A stretch of DNA of 6,710 nt, taken from positions 1-6,710 of the forward strand of contig CAVHIG010000069.1 of NCBI GenBank assembly GCA_963636105.1, read 5' to 3'. How positions within the stretch are numbered: position 1 is the stretch's first letter; each line of letters starts with the position of its first letter. A program made the position numbers and the translations under genes. Shown here piece after piece: positions 1-4,634 of this stretch. This DNA comes from CAVHIG01 sp963636105. Its GTDB lineage: Bacteria; Bacillota; Clostridia; Peptostreptococcales; Anaerovoracaceae. The notes beneath the pieces are model-generated. The model was not told the DNA's origin and ran no database searches. It was given only the letters and a program-made list of their open reading frames with translations.

Positions 1-61
1 CTGCAGACAGCTACCGCCCCAAATCTTCCTTACAACAAATAATTTGATAAAGTATATATAT

Positions 62-105
62 AAAAAAACCTCACTTCTGCCGCAAGACAAAAGTAAGGTT
101 TTTTT
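62..105. terminator. Intrinsic terminator, probably bidirectional, ending the small-peptide unit
   Basis: The 15-nt arms 62-76 and 91-105 pair across a 14-nt loop, with seven A at one end and seven T at the other, so either strand yields a hairpin followed by a U-run. The one imperfect position is a G-U pair in minus-strand RNA but a C-A mismatch in plus-strand RNA, so the hairpin fits minus-strand transcription better. It lies 34 nt beyond the stop of the small peptide at 140. It may also end a plus-strand gene entering from the left: frame 1 from base 1 stays open for 13 codons to a TAA at 40-42, but that is too short to call. Confidence 0.75.
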
Positions 106-139
106 CAACACAAAGATATCTAATATCTACTTACTCTTT

Positions 140-220
140 TTAAGGACAGAATATCAGTTTCAATTTTTCTTTATTAAGAAGTAGCACGACTAGAATAATG
201 CTAATAATGACGCTCATCAT
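140..220 (-). CDS. Small hydrophobic peptide, 26 aa, possible type I toxin-like or membrane peptide
   Basis: I do not recognise a named family. The frame starts ATG ATG (220 or 217) and encodes 26 residues. Residues 4-15 (VIISIILVVLLL) are a continuous hydrophobic stretch, followed by a basic NKEKLKL segment and a short IFCP tail. This suggests one short membrane segment with a positively charged C-terminal side, as in small holin-like or type I toxin peptides. A purine-rich Shine-Dalgarno (GGAAAGGAAGG, 231-241) ends 10 nt before the first ATG. The frame sits in its own unit: a near-consensus promoter at 346-374, a ~120-nt structured leader, and a terminator at 62-105. That arrangement is the main reason to believe so short a frame. 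No antisense RNA promoter was identified, so the toxin reading is inference. A small regulatory or membrane peptide, or an RNA whose main product is the leader, are alternatives. Confidence 0.5.
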   Translation of the reverse strand: MMSVIISIILVVLLLNKEKLKLIFCP

Positions 221-240
221 TTCTGATATTCCTTCCTTTC

Positions 241-342
241 CTCGTAAATCTGTGTCTCACATTGTATCCTTCAGGCTGCCTTTAATGGGCCGGTCCAATG
301 GGTACTCTGATGTCCTTTTATGGAGCCTCCAAGTGAGCACAC
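241..342 (-). ncRNA. Structured 5' leader of the small-peptide unit, class unknown
   Basis: On the minus strand, 342-333 (GUGUGCUCAC) pairs with 260-252 (GUGAGACAC) as nine base pairs with one bulged G. The helix continues inward as UUG (332-330) with CAA (264-262) across a bulged U. Inside it, AGGCU (328-324) pairs with AGCCU (277-273), and two small hairpins follow: GGAC/GUACC with one bulged A around 315-301, and UGG/CCA around 297-286. The closing helix begins within a few bases of the predicted transcription start, and the ribosome binding site follows directly after the fold. It could be a riboswitch-like element, a translation-blocking leader as seen in type I toxin mRNAs, or a stand-alone RNA. 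It does not match the conserved cores of the riboswitch classes I could recall. Confidence 0.45.
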
Positions 343-345
343 CTT

Positions 346-374
346 ATACTACCGCGTGTGGCATAGAATGTCAA
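346..374 (-). promoter_or_regulatory. Near-consensus sigma-70/SigA-type promoter for the small-peptide unit
   Basis: On the minus strand there is a perfect -35 TTGACA (374-369), a 17-bp spacer and -10 TAGTAT (351-346). Transcription should begin near 338-341, at the start of the leader's closing helix. It is the strongest promoter-like match in the window. Confidence 0.65.
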
Positions 375-590
375 GTGATTTTTTGTGTTTTTTCACAAAT
401 TTTATCGTATTTTATGGTGTCAGAACACAAATAATTTTCTGAATTTACTGAAGCTTTAAAGAAAAAATTTAATTATTACATATGATAATGCGCACGGCGG
501 CATCGATTTTGGTATCGTCGAAAGCGAAATAAAGATCAAGCTTCCACTGGTAGCGTGCCGCGTGTAGCTGTTCAAGCCTTGATATTTCAA
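375..590. other. Gap between divergent promoters, no supported gene
   Basis: This gap lies between the minus-strand promoter of the small peptide and the plus-strand promoter of the kinase-like gene. Bases 375-480 are strongly AT-rich. They contain a weak 6-bp hairpin (TTTGTG 382-387 / CACAAA 394-399) and a CodY-box-like sequence at 433-447 (AATTTTCTGAATTTA, 12 of 15 to the B. subtilis consensus as I recall it). Bases about 485-590 are richer in G and C and read without stops on both strands for 30-40 codons. They may be a gene remnant, but no frame has a convincing start or ribosome binding site. Confidence 0.4.
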
Positions 591-619
591 TGGACAAATG
601 CGGCTTTTTGGTGTAAAAT
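591..619 (+). promoter_or_regulatory. Promoter for the cytidylate kinase-like gene
   Basis: TGGACA (591-596), a 17-bp spacer and TAAAAT (614-619) are each one base from consensus. The predicted start near 626 lies about 38 nt before the ATG at 664. The promoter also argues against the in-frame ATG at 598 as a translation start. Confidence 0.6.
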
Positions 620-663
620 GTCAAAAAAGAAGACGATATATGGGGAAAGGAAGGGAGACAGAA

Positions 664-1278
664 ATGAAGAAAATAATTACGATTGGACGAGAATTTGGCA
701 GTGGTGGACGTGAGCTTGGCAGAAGACTTGCCGAAAGGCTTGGCATTGCTTATTACGACCAGGAGATTATAGGCGAAATCGCCAGGAGGACTGAGCTGTC
801 TACGGAATATATACAAAATATAATGGAAAGCAGGCCTATTATGCCATTTCCAATTCAGATAAGGCACAGCTTCTACAGTGTGCCAAATCCTATGTTTCAG
901 CAGAGCATTTCGATATATGCGGAGCAGCATAAGCTTATAAGGGAGCTTGCGGAGAAGTCGGACTGCGTGATTGTAGGACGCTGCGCAGACTTTATTTTGA
1001 AGGACAAGGATCCATTTAGAATTTTTGTCTATGCTGATATGGGCAGCAAGGTAGCGCGCTGCATGTCGCGCAAGCCTGAAGGCGAGGATCTTAATGAGCC
1101 ACAGATGAAGAAGAAGATCACGGAGCTCGATAAGGGCAGAGCAAAGTATTATGAGTTCTTCAGCGAGAAAAAATGGGGCGCAAGTGAGAATTATGACCTG
1201 ATGGTAAATACCTCCGGCAAGGATATAAAGAAGCTTGCGGATGCGCTGTGCGAATTTTTGGAGACTGTGTATAGGTAA
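664..1278 (+). CDS. Cytidylate kinase-like family protein (P-loop, 204 aa)
   Basis: The protein belongs to the cytidylate kinase-like P-loop family that is common in Clostridia; its true substrate is not established. The N-terminus MKKIITIGREFGSGGRELG carries a P-loop-like strand-loop-helix (residues 8-19) with no Walker A lysine, a feature of this family. Next come YYDQEIIGEIARR (30-42), the conserved VIVGRCADFIL segment (102-112), and a basic LID-like stretch with KGRAKYYEFF (157-166). A role in phosphorylating a nucleotide or other small molecule is inferred from the fold. The start at 664 is preferred because GGAAAGGAAGGGAG lies just upstream. In-frame ATGs at 640 and 598 have poorer sites, and 598 lies inside the promoter. 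The gene is transcribed alone and converges on citrate synthase. The family call is firm; the function is not. Confidence 0.85.
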   Translation: MKKIITIGREFGSGGRELGRRLAERLGIAYYDQEIIGEIARRTELSTEYIQNIMESRPIMPFPIQIRHSFYSVPNPMFQQSISIYAEQHKLIRELAEKSDCVIVGRCADFILKDKDPFRIFVYADMGSKVARCMSRKPEGEDLNEPQMKKKITELDKGRAKYYEFFSEKKWGASENYDLMVNTSGKDIKKLADALCEFLETVYR

Positions 1279-1319
1279 AAGCCGGCAAATGCGCCGACCG
1301 TATAATTTTGCAGAGGCAC

Positions 1320-1349
1320 GGAAGCTTTTCGCCGAGGCGAAAAGCTTCC
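1320..1349 (+). terminator. 14-bp inverted repeat, likely terminator after the kinase-like gene
   Basis: GGAAGCTTTTCGCC (1320-1333) and its exact complement (1336-1349) flank two bases; in RNA this gives a stem of about 13 bp with a CGAG loop. It is followed on the plus strand by TACTTTTATT, a broken U-run, and on the minus strand by no U-run. It lies 41 nt past the kinase-like stop and 65 nt past the citrate synthase stop, so it may serve both genes. Its arm sequence recurs in the hairpin at 4435-4459, so it may belong to a dispersed palindromic repeat rather than being a simple terminator. Confidence 0.5.
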
Positions 1350-1414
1350 TACTTTTATTATGGTTTTACTACGACCATCGCGACATCGTGCGTCCCGCAG
1401 TGAAAGCAAAATCC

Positions 1415-2824
1415 CTATCTCTCTGACATAGGCACATACTTCCTCGGCTCCTGTACGGATTTGTACGCCGGTCTTATCAGACGCTTGCCGGAGATGAGCT
1501 CTTCAAGTCTATGCGCGCACCAGCCCGAAAGCCTTGCCATCGCAAAGAGCGGCGTAGCTACCTCGTTTGGAATATTCAAAGCCGAGTACACAAAGCCGGA
1601 GTATAGATCTACGTTTGCCGGCATCGGCTTTTTGATACCCGTCACCTCGTAGAATAGCTCAGGACCACGCTTTTCGATAAAGTCGCAAAGCATAAAGTCA
1701 TCTTCCAAATGCTTCTCCTTTGCGAGCTTTTGTGCCATAGCCTTCAATGTGACCGCACGAGGATCAGATACCGTATATATCGCGTGGCCAAGTCCGTAGA
1801 TAAGCCCGCTGCCGTCATTTGCCTGCTTTTTGAGAACCTTTATAAGATATTCCTCTACCTGTTTTTCATTTGTGATATCCGCGACATTTGCCTTGAGGTC
1901 GCGCATCATATTTATAACAGCGATGTTTGCGCCGCCGTGACGCGGACCCTTGAGCGAGCCTATAGCCGCGGCTATTGTCGAATATGTGTCCGTTCCCGAC
2001 GAGGACAGCAGGTGCGTTGTGAAGGATGAGTTATTTCCTCCGCCGTGCTCTGAGTGCAATATAAGCGACAGATCCAGAAGCCTTGCCTCCAAATCAGTGA
2101 ATTCCCCATTTGGCCTTATCATATGCAATATGTTTTGAGCCGTGCCATAATCCGCACTCGGATAATGGAGATACAGGCTCGTATTGTCATAGTACATGCT
2201 CTTCACCTGATATGCGTAGCAAATCATTGCCGGAAAATATCCGATGAGCTCTATAGACTGTCTGACTACATTTTCAACAGAGATATCGTCTGCCTGCGGA
2301 TCATATGAATAGAGACCCAATACGTTTCTGGCCAATCTGTTCATCACATTTGGCGACGGATTCAGCATCAGGCTTCGCGCAAATGCCGCCGGAAGCTCAC
2401 GCTTTGAGGCGAGCAACGCGCAAAACTCATCAAGCTCCTTCCGCGTAGGAAGCTCGCCGAAAAGCAAAAGATATGTGGATTCCTCAAAGCCGAAGCGTTC
2501 TTCCTTTATGCAATTTTTTACAAGCTCCTCTATATCATAGCCACGGTAGTACAGCTTACCCGGAATGGGTATTTTTTCATTCTTGTCACTTACCTTGTAG
2601 CCGACTACATCACCAACTCTCGTCAAGCCCACAAGCACGCCCGTACCGTTTGCGTTTCGAAGTCCTCTTTTTACATCATATTTTGTGTACAACTCATTAT
2701 TGATTATGTCGTGATCCGGCAGCTCATTTGCCAGTCTCCGCGCATATTCACGGATATCAGGTACATGCACGCTGTGGCCGTTTACAAGCACCTCTTCCCT
2801 TACATTACGTCTCCCCATAGACAT
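1415..2824 (-). CDS. gltA: Citrate synthase, Si-type (469 aa)
   Basis: The enzyme condenses oxaloacetate and acetyl-CoA to citrate in the cytoplasm. Visible signatures are YYRGYDIEEL (92-101), the oxaloacetate-site segment LHSEHGGGNNSSF (256-268, histidines 257 and 260), GPRHGGAN with catalytic His296 (293-300), GLGHAIYTVSDPRA with catalytic Asp354 (344-357), and SGWCAHRLEE with a substrate-binding arginine (433-442). All catalytic residues are present and the frame is intact. At about 470 residues it is longer than typical ~430-residue bacterial enzymes because of an extended N-terminus, which I associate with clostridial members. The ATG at 2824 has its GAGG only 3 nt away; the ATG two codons later (2818) has better spacing (9 nt) and may be the real start. 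It is the last gene of the aconitase-isocitrate dehydrogenase-citrate synthase cluster, 74 nt after isocitrate dehydrogenase. Confidence 0.97.
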   Translation of the reverse strand: MSMGRRNVREEVLVNGHSVHVPDIREYARRLANELPDHDIINNELYTKYDVKRGLRNANGTGVLVGLTRVGDVVGYKVSDKNEKIPIPGKLYYRGYDIEELVKNCIKEERFGFEESTYLLLFGELPTRKELDEFCALLASKRELPAAFARSLMLNPSPNVMNRLARNVLGLYSYDPQADDISVENVVRQSIELIGYFPAMICYAYQVKSMYYDNTSLYLHYPSADYGTAQNILHMIRPNGEFTDLEARLLDLSLILHSEHGGGNNSSFTTHLLSSSGTDTYSTIAAAIGSLKGPRHGGANIAVINMMRDLKANVADITNEKQVEEYLIKVLKKQANDGSGLIYGLGHAIYTVSDPRAVTLKAMAQKLAKEKHLEDDFMLCDFIEKRGPELFYEVTGIKKPMPANVDLYSGFVYSALNIPNEVATPLFAMARLSGWCAHRLEELISGKRLIRPAYKSVQEPRKYVPMSER

Positions 2825-2854
2825 TATCCTCTTCTCTTATATAAGTTTTTCGTC

Positions 2855-2883
2855 ATTAAATGTACATCTTACCCTTATAACAA
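2855..2883 (-). promoter_or_regulatory. Possible internal promoter for citrate synthase
   Basis: In the 74-nt gap after isocitrate dehydrogenase the minus strand reads TTGTTA (2883-2878), 17 bp, TTTAAT (2860-2855), a 4/6 and 5/6 match. The start would fall near 2848, about 24-30 nt before the start codon. It would let citrate synthase be expressed despite the broken upstream gene. A short palindrome (TCGCTT-AA-AAGCGA, 2885-2898) precedes it. AT-rich spacers give such matches by chance, so confidence is low. Confidence 0.3.
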
Positions 2884-2898
2884 CTCGCTTAAAAGCGA

Positions 2899-3399
2899 CT
2901 ACAGCTCCTCTATAACCTTCCGGGCAAACGTCTGCGCCTTGTCGCCCTTTCCGTCACCGCTCATATTGAGCGCAGCCGCCGCCTTATCAAGCGCCGCCGA
3001 CAGCTTCTCCGCCTTCTCCGCAAAGCCGATATGTCTCAGCATCATCACAGCCGCCCTCATCAGACTCTCCGGATTTGCGTAATCTCCTATGCCGTCCGCT
3101 ATCATACGCGGCGCACTGCCGTGAATAGCCTCAAACATAGCATAGCTTCCGCCGATATTTGCGCTGCCTGCCGTGCCGACTCCGCCCTGAATCTGCGCCG
3201 CCTCATCCGTAATGATATCGCCGTAGAGGTTCGGCAAAATAAAGACATTGAAATTGCTTCTGATGTCCTCATTTACAAGATTTGCTGCCGCGATGTCCAC
3301 ATACCAGTCGTCCGTCTTAATCTCCGGATATTCCTTCGCCACCTCGTAGCAGATGTCCTGAAACTTTCCATCGGTAGCAGATGTCCTGAAACTTTCCAT
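2899..3399 (-). CDS. Isocitrate dehydrogenase C-terminal fragment (166 aa)
   Basis: This is the downstream half of the broken gene. An out-of-frame ATG created inside the first-transcribed repeat copy (3399) opens a frame that begins MESFRTSA and joins the true reading at TDGKFQDICYEVAKEYPE. It carries the metal-binding aspartates (fragment residues 35, 61 and 65) and FEAIHGSAP. A weak GAAG lies about 9 nt upstream, so some reinitiation is conceivable. It overlaps the N-terminal fragment by 83 nt. It is inactive by itself; assembly with the other half is only a theoretical possibility. Confidence 0.55.
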   Translation of the reverse strand: MESFRTSATDGKFQDICYEVAKEYPEIKTDDWYVDIAAANLVNEDIRSNFNVFILPNLYGDIITDEAAQIQGGVGTAGSANIGGSYAMFEAIHGSAPRMIADGIGDYANPESLMRAAVMMLRHIGFAEKAEKLSAALDKAAAALNMSGDGKGDKAQTFARKVIEEL

Positions 3400-4138
3400 C
3401 GGTTTTCTTCATGATGTTTGCCTTCGTGATTATGGACACGTTGAGATTGCCGTTTGCCTTCGCGTATTCAAAGGCTGCGCGCGCGATTCGCCTTGTGCCC
3501 TCGTTTGTAGTCACCTTGAAGTCGATGGCCATTTCGCTCTCAGCGGAAACTGCGCCATTTTTGGCGGAAACTGCGCCGTTTCCCGCGCCCGCAAGGTATG
3601 CGCACGCGTCGCTCCCGTCCGCCGCAATTTCCACACCGCGACTTCCGAGCACATACTCACCCTCGGTATTTTCTCTGTAGAAGACCCAATTTATGTTCTT
3701 TTCCGGGATGGACACCGGCCTTACATTCGCGAAAAGATCGAGCTCGCGGCGCAGGGTAACATTTGCGCTTTCAAGCTTTATGCCGCTCTTTTTGTCAGGC
3801 GTGGTGGTCGGGCCCTTCAAAAGGATATTGCACTTTTTAATCTCAGCCAGCACATCCTGCGGCACCGCCTCGTTTTTTGCTATACGGTTTTCAAGGGTGA
3901 GTCCCTCTATATCTCTGAGCTCGATTTTGCCGGATGCAAGCTCGTCCTTCAAAAGCTCTGCAAGCACTTTTCTTGTGCAGCCCATGATGATTGGGCCGAT
4001 GCCGTCGCCGTCCGCAAGTCCTATCACTATTTTATCAAGCTTTGTAAAATCTGTAAAGGCCGGAGCCGTCTTCATCGCAATAGCCCGCGCCAGCTGCTCC
4101 TCCACAAGTTTTTTAAAATCCTCTATATATTTTTCCAA
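3317..4138 (-). CDS. Isocitrate dehydrogenase N-terminal fragment (273 aa)
   Basis: This is the upstream half of the broken gene. Residues 1-255 are genuine isocitrate dehydrogenase, through the catalytic-lysine strand and TDGKFQDICY. The last 18 residues (RWKVSGHLL and onward) are out-of-frame readthrough of the second 28-bp copy and the sequence beyond. The fragment retains the substrate-binding arginines but lacks the three metal-binding aspartates and the nucleotide loop, so it should not be active alone. Confidence 0.7.
   Translation of the reverse strand: MEKYIEDFKKLVEEQLARAIAMKTAPAFTDFTKLDKIVIGLADGDGIGPIIMGCTRKVLAELLKDELASGKIELRDIEGLTLENRIAKNEAVPQDVLAEIKKCNILLKGPTTTPDKKSGIKLESANVTLRRELDLFANVRPVSIPEKNINWVFYRENTEGEYVLGSRGVEIAADGSDACAYLAGAGNGAVSAKNGAVSAESEMAIDFKVTTNEGTRRIARAAFEYAKANGNLNVSIITKANIMKKTDGKFQDICYRWKVSGHLLRGGEGISGD
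3346..3401. repeat. Perfect 28-bp tandem duplication within icd
   Basis: Copies 3346-3373 and 3374-3401 are identical, and both are followed by GT, so the periodic tract is 58 bp. Twenty-eight is not a multiple of three, so the duplication shifts the frame. The repeated coding segment is TDGKFQDICY. Such adjacent identical copies are expected to contract by slippage. Confidence 0.97.
3543..3577. repeat. 14-bp direct repeat, 21-bp period, within the icd insertion
   Basis: GCGGAAACTGCGCC occurs at 3543-3556 and 3564-3577. Read on the minus strand it encodes GAVSA twice (residues 188-192 and 195-199) with spacer KN. The second copy runs into GTTTCC, giving GGAAAC-6-GTTTCC. A 12-bp core, GCGGAAACTGCG, also occurs in aconitase at 5338-5349, again followed by GTTTC. 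Confidence 0.8.
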
Positions 4139-4139
4139 T

Positions 4140-4189
4140 TTATCTTCTCCTAATCGTCCTAATCGTCATTTCCTTATCGTCATTTCCTT
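4140..4189 (-). repeat. 14-bp tandem repeat with possible coupled leader mini-frames before icd
   Basis: ATCGTCATTTCCTT is repeated exactly at 4162-4175 and 4176-4189, and the 9-mer TAATCGTC(C/A) is repeated at 4151-4168. Read on the minus strand this creates two tiny frames: MTIRK (4183-4166), whose stop overlaps the next start as ATGA, and MTIRTIRRR (4169-4140), whose TAA is one base before the icd TTG. The second has four arginine codons out of nine (AGG, AGG, AGA, AGA). Purine-rich AAGGAA lies too close to each ATG to be a good ribosome site. The repeats are certain; translation of the mini-frames is speculative. Confidence 0.6.
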
Positions 4190-4200
4190 GCTCAAATTTT

Positions 4201-4248
4201 AAAAAAATGTATTTTTGCGTAGTTCCAAGGACAAAAATACATTTTTTT
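4201..4248. repeat. 17-bp perfect inverted repeat upstream of icd
   Basis: AAAAAAATGTATTTTTG (4201-4217) and its exact complement (4232-4248) flank 14 bases. On the minus strand the distal arm ends in seven T about 60 nt before the icd start codon, so it could act as a weak attenuator or terminator, or as a DNA operator. Each arm is itself nearly palindromic (CAAAAATRYATTTTTG). Confidence 0.85.
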
Positions 4249-4325
4249 GCCTTGTTTTTCCCTTTTATTTCTGTTTTTCGCCTTTGTTGACGCAAAAAAA
4301 TGTAACTCTCGACGTCTTTTTCGCA

Positions 4326-4361
4326 TATGATACATTTTTTTAAATGCAAAAATGTATCATA
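4326..4361. repeat. 14-bp perfect inverted repeat in the acn-icd spacer
   Basis: TATGATACATTTTT (4326-4339) and its exact complement (4348-4361) flank 8 bases. It shares the TACATTTTT/AAAAATGTA core with the palindrome at 4201-4248 and with single sites at 4296-4304 and 4383-4391. Six core sites occur in 189 bp. Confidence 0.85.
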
Positions 4362-4379
4362 CCATGTTTCTTCAGTCAA
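4351..4379 (-). promoter_or_regulatory. Possible icd promoter overlapping the palindrome
   Basis: On the minus strand TTGACT (4379-4374), 17 bp, TACATT (4356-4351) is a 5/6 and 4/6 match, with the -10 inside the inverted repeat at 4326-4361. If real, the repeat would be placed to act as an operator and icd would have a ~200-nt leader. The match is weak and the region is AT-rich. Confidence 0.25.
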
Positions 4380-4434
4380 AAATACATTTTTGCGGTTTAG
4401 CACCCAAAACAAGCTTGGAATCAGTAATGAGGTT

Positions 4435-4459
4435 GCTTTTCGGCCTCCGGCCGAAAAGC
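4435..4459. repeat. 11-bp hairpin related to the one at 1320-1349
   Basis: GCTTTTCGGCC (4435-4445) pairs perfectly with 4449-4459 around a TCC loop. The flank reads CGAAAAGCTTCCT, the same 13 bases found at 1338-1350. No U-run follows on the minus strand, so it is not an obvious terminator for aconitase. Confidence 0.75.
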
Positions 4460-4471
4460 TTCCTTTCACTA

Positions 4472-4533
4472 TACGCAGCGAGACCTAAGCTGCCTACATC
4501 CAATCTTCAGTACGCAGTGAGGCCTAAGCTGCC
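4472..4533. repeat. 23-bp direct repeat, 39-bp period
   Basis: TACGCAGCGAGACCTAAGCTGCC (described here by its ends TACGCAG and CTAAGCTGCC) occurs at 4472-4494 and again at 4511-4533 with two substitutions. Each copy contains an inner GCAG...CTGC inverted pair, so each can form a small hairpin. Confidence 0.8.
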
Positions 4534-4630
4534 CTCGGGACCATGTGTAAGTCGGTTCGGTCCCGAGGGTAGGTGTAGGCCGAACCCCCATGTGTAAGTC
4601 GGTTCGGTCCCGAGGGTAGGTGTAGGCCGA
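4532..4630. repeat. 47-bp tandem repeat with GC-rich stem-loop after aconitase
   Basis: A 43-bp block beginning CCATGTGTAAGTCGG and ending GTGTAGGCCGA is perfectly repeated at 4541-4583 and 4588-4630, giving a 47-bp period. CCCTCGGGACC (4532-4542) pairs exactly with GGTCCCGAGGG (4559-4569) across 16 bases, and GGTTCGG (4554-4560) with CCGAACC (4580-4586), so alternative folds compete. The array ends four bases before the aconitase stop codon and would be transcribed if aconitase and icd share an mRNA. It has no U-run. Possible roles are a processing or stability element, or a dispersed intergenic repeat. Confidence 0.85.
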
Positions 4631-4634
4631 GCCA

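Larger units (their letters stand above)
2899..4138 (-). pseudogene. icd: NAD(P)-dependent isocitrate dehydrogenase, frameshifted by a 28-bp duplication
   Basis: This gene would convert isocitrate to 2-oxoglutarate and CO2. It belongs to the isocitrate/isopropylmalate dehydrogenase family. Removing one 28-bp copy leaves 1212 nt, one open frame of 403 residues. In that restored protein the substrate residues are Ser124, Asn126, Arg130, Arg140, Arg155 and Tyr162 (in ESANVTLRREL and YRENTEGEY), catalytic Lys239 (TKANIMK), metal-binding Asp272, Asp298 and Asp302 (WYVDI, YGDIITDEA), and the nucleotide loop FEAIHGSAP (His330). The usual NADP marks (Lys-Tyr after the loop) are absent (RMI instead), so the cofactor is unclear. 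The start is TTG at 4138, with AGGAG 8 nt upstream and no better ATG. Everything except the duplication looks functional, so this is a recent mutation, a switching allele, or a sequence error. Residues about 172-202 are an unusual low-complexity insertion. Confidence 0.88.

Noticed and set aside
1..42. Open plus-strand frame of 13 codons ending in TAA at 40-42
   Set aside because: It could be the tail of a gene entering from the left, and the terminator at 62-105 would fit, but another frame is also open and the stretch is too short to decide.
198..434. 78-codon plus-strand frame
   Set aside because: It is antisense to the small-peptide promoter and leader, with no Shine-Dalgarno and no family features.
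469..930. 153-codon minus-strand frame
   Set aside because: Most of it lies antisense to the well-supported kinase-like gene and its promoter; no ribosome site. Only its last ~40 codons look protein-like, noted as a possible remnant.
4140..4469. 109-codon minus-strand frame in the acn-icd spacer
   Set aside because: It is a translation of the AT-rich palindromes (KCIF/KYIFL repeats arise from the repeated DNA motif), starts inside a hairpin region, and has no good ribosome site.
4551..4583. GGTTCGG-containing segment as a possible tRNA T-arm
   Set aside because: No acceptor stem, anticodon arm or CCA end can be drawn; the segment is part of the 47-bp tandem repeat.
4472..4630. CRISPR array
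   Set aside because: Only two copies of each repeat, spacers of 4 or 16 bases, and repeat blocks of differing kinds; no cas genes.
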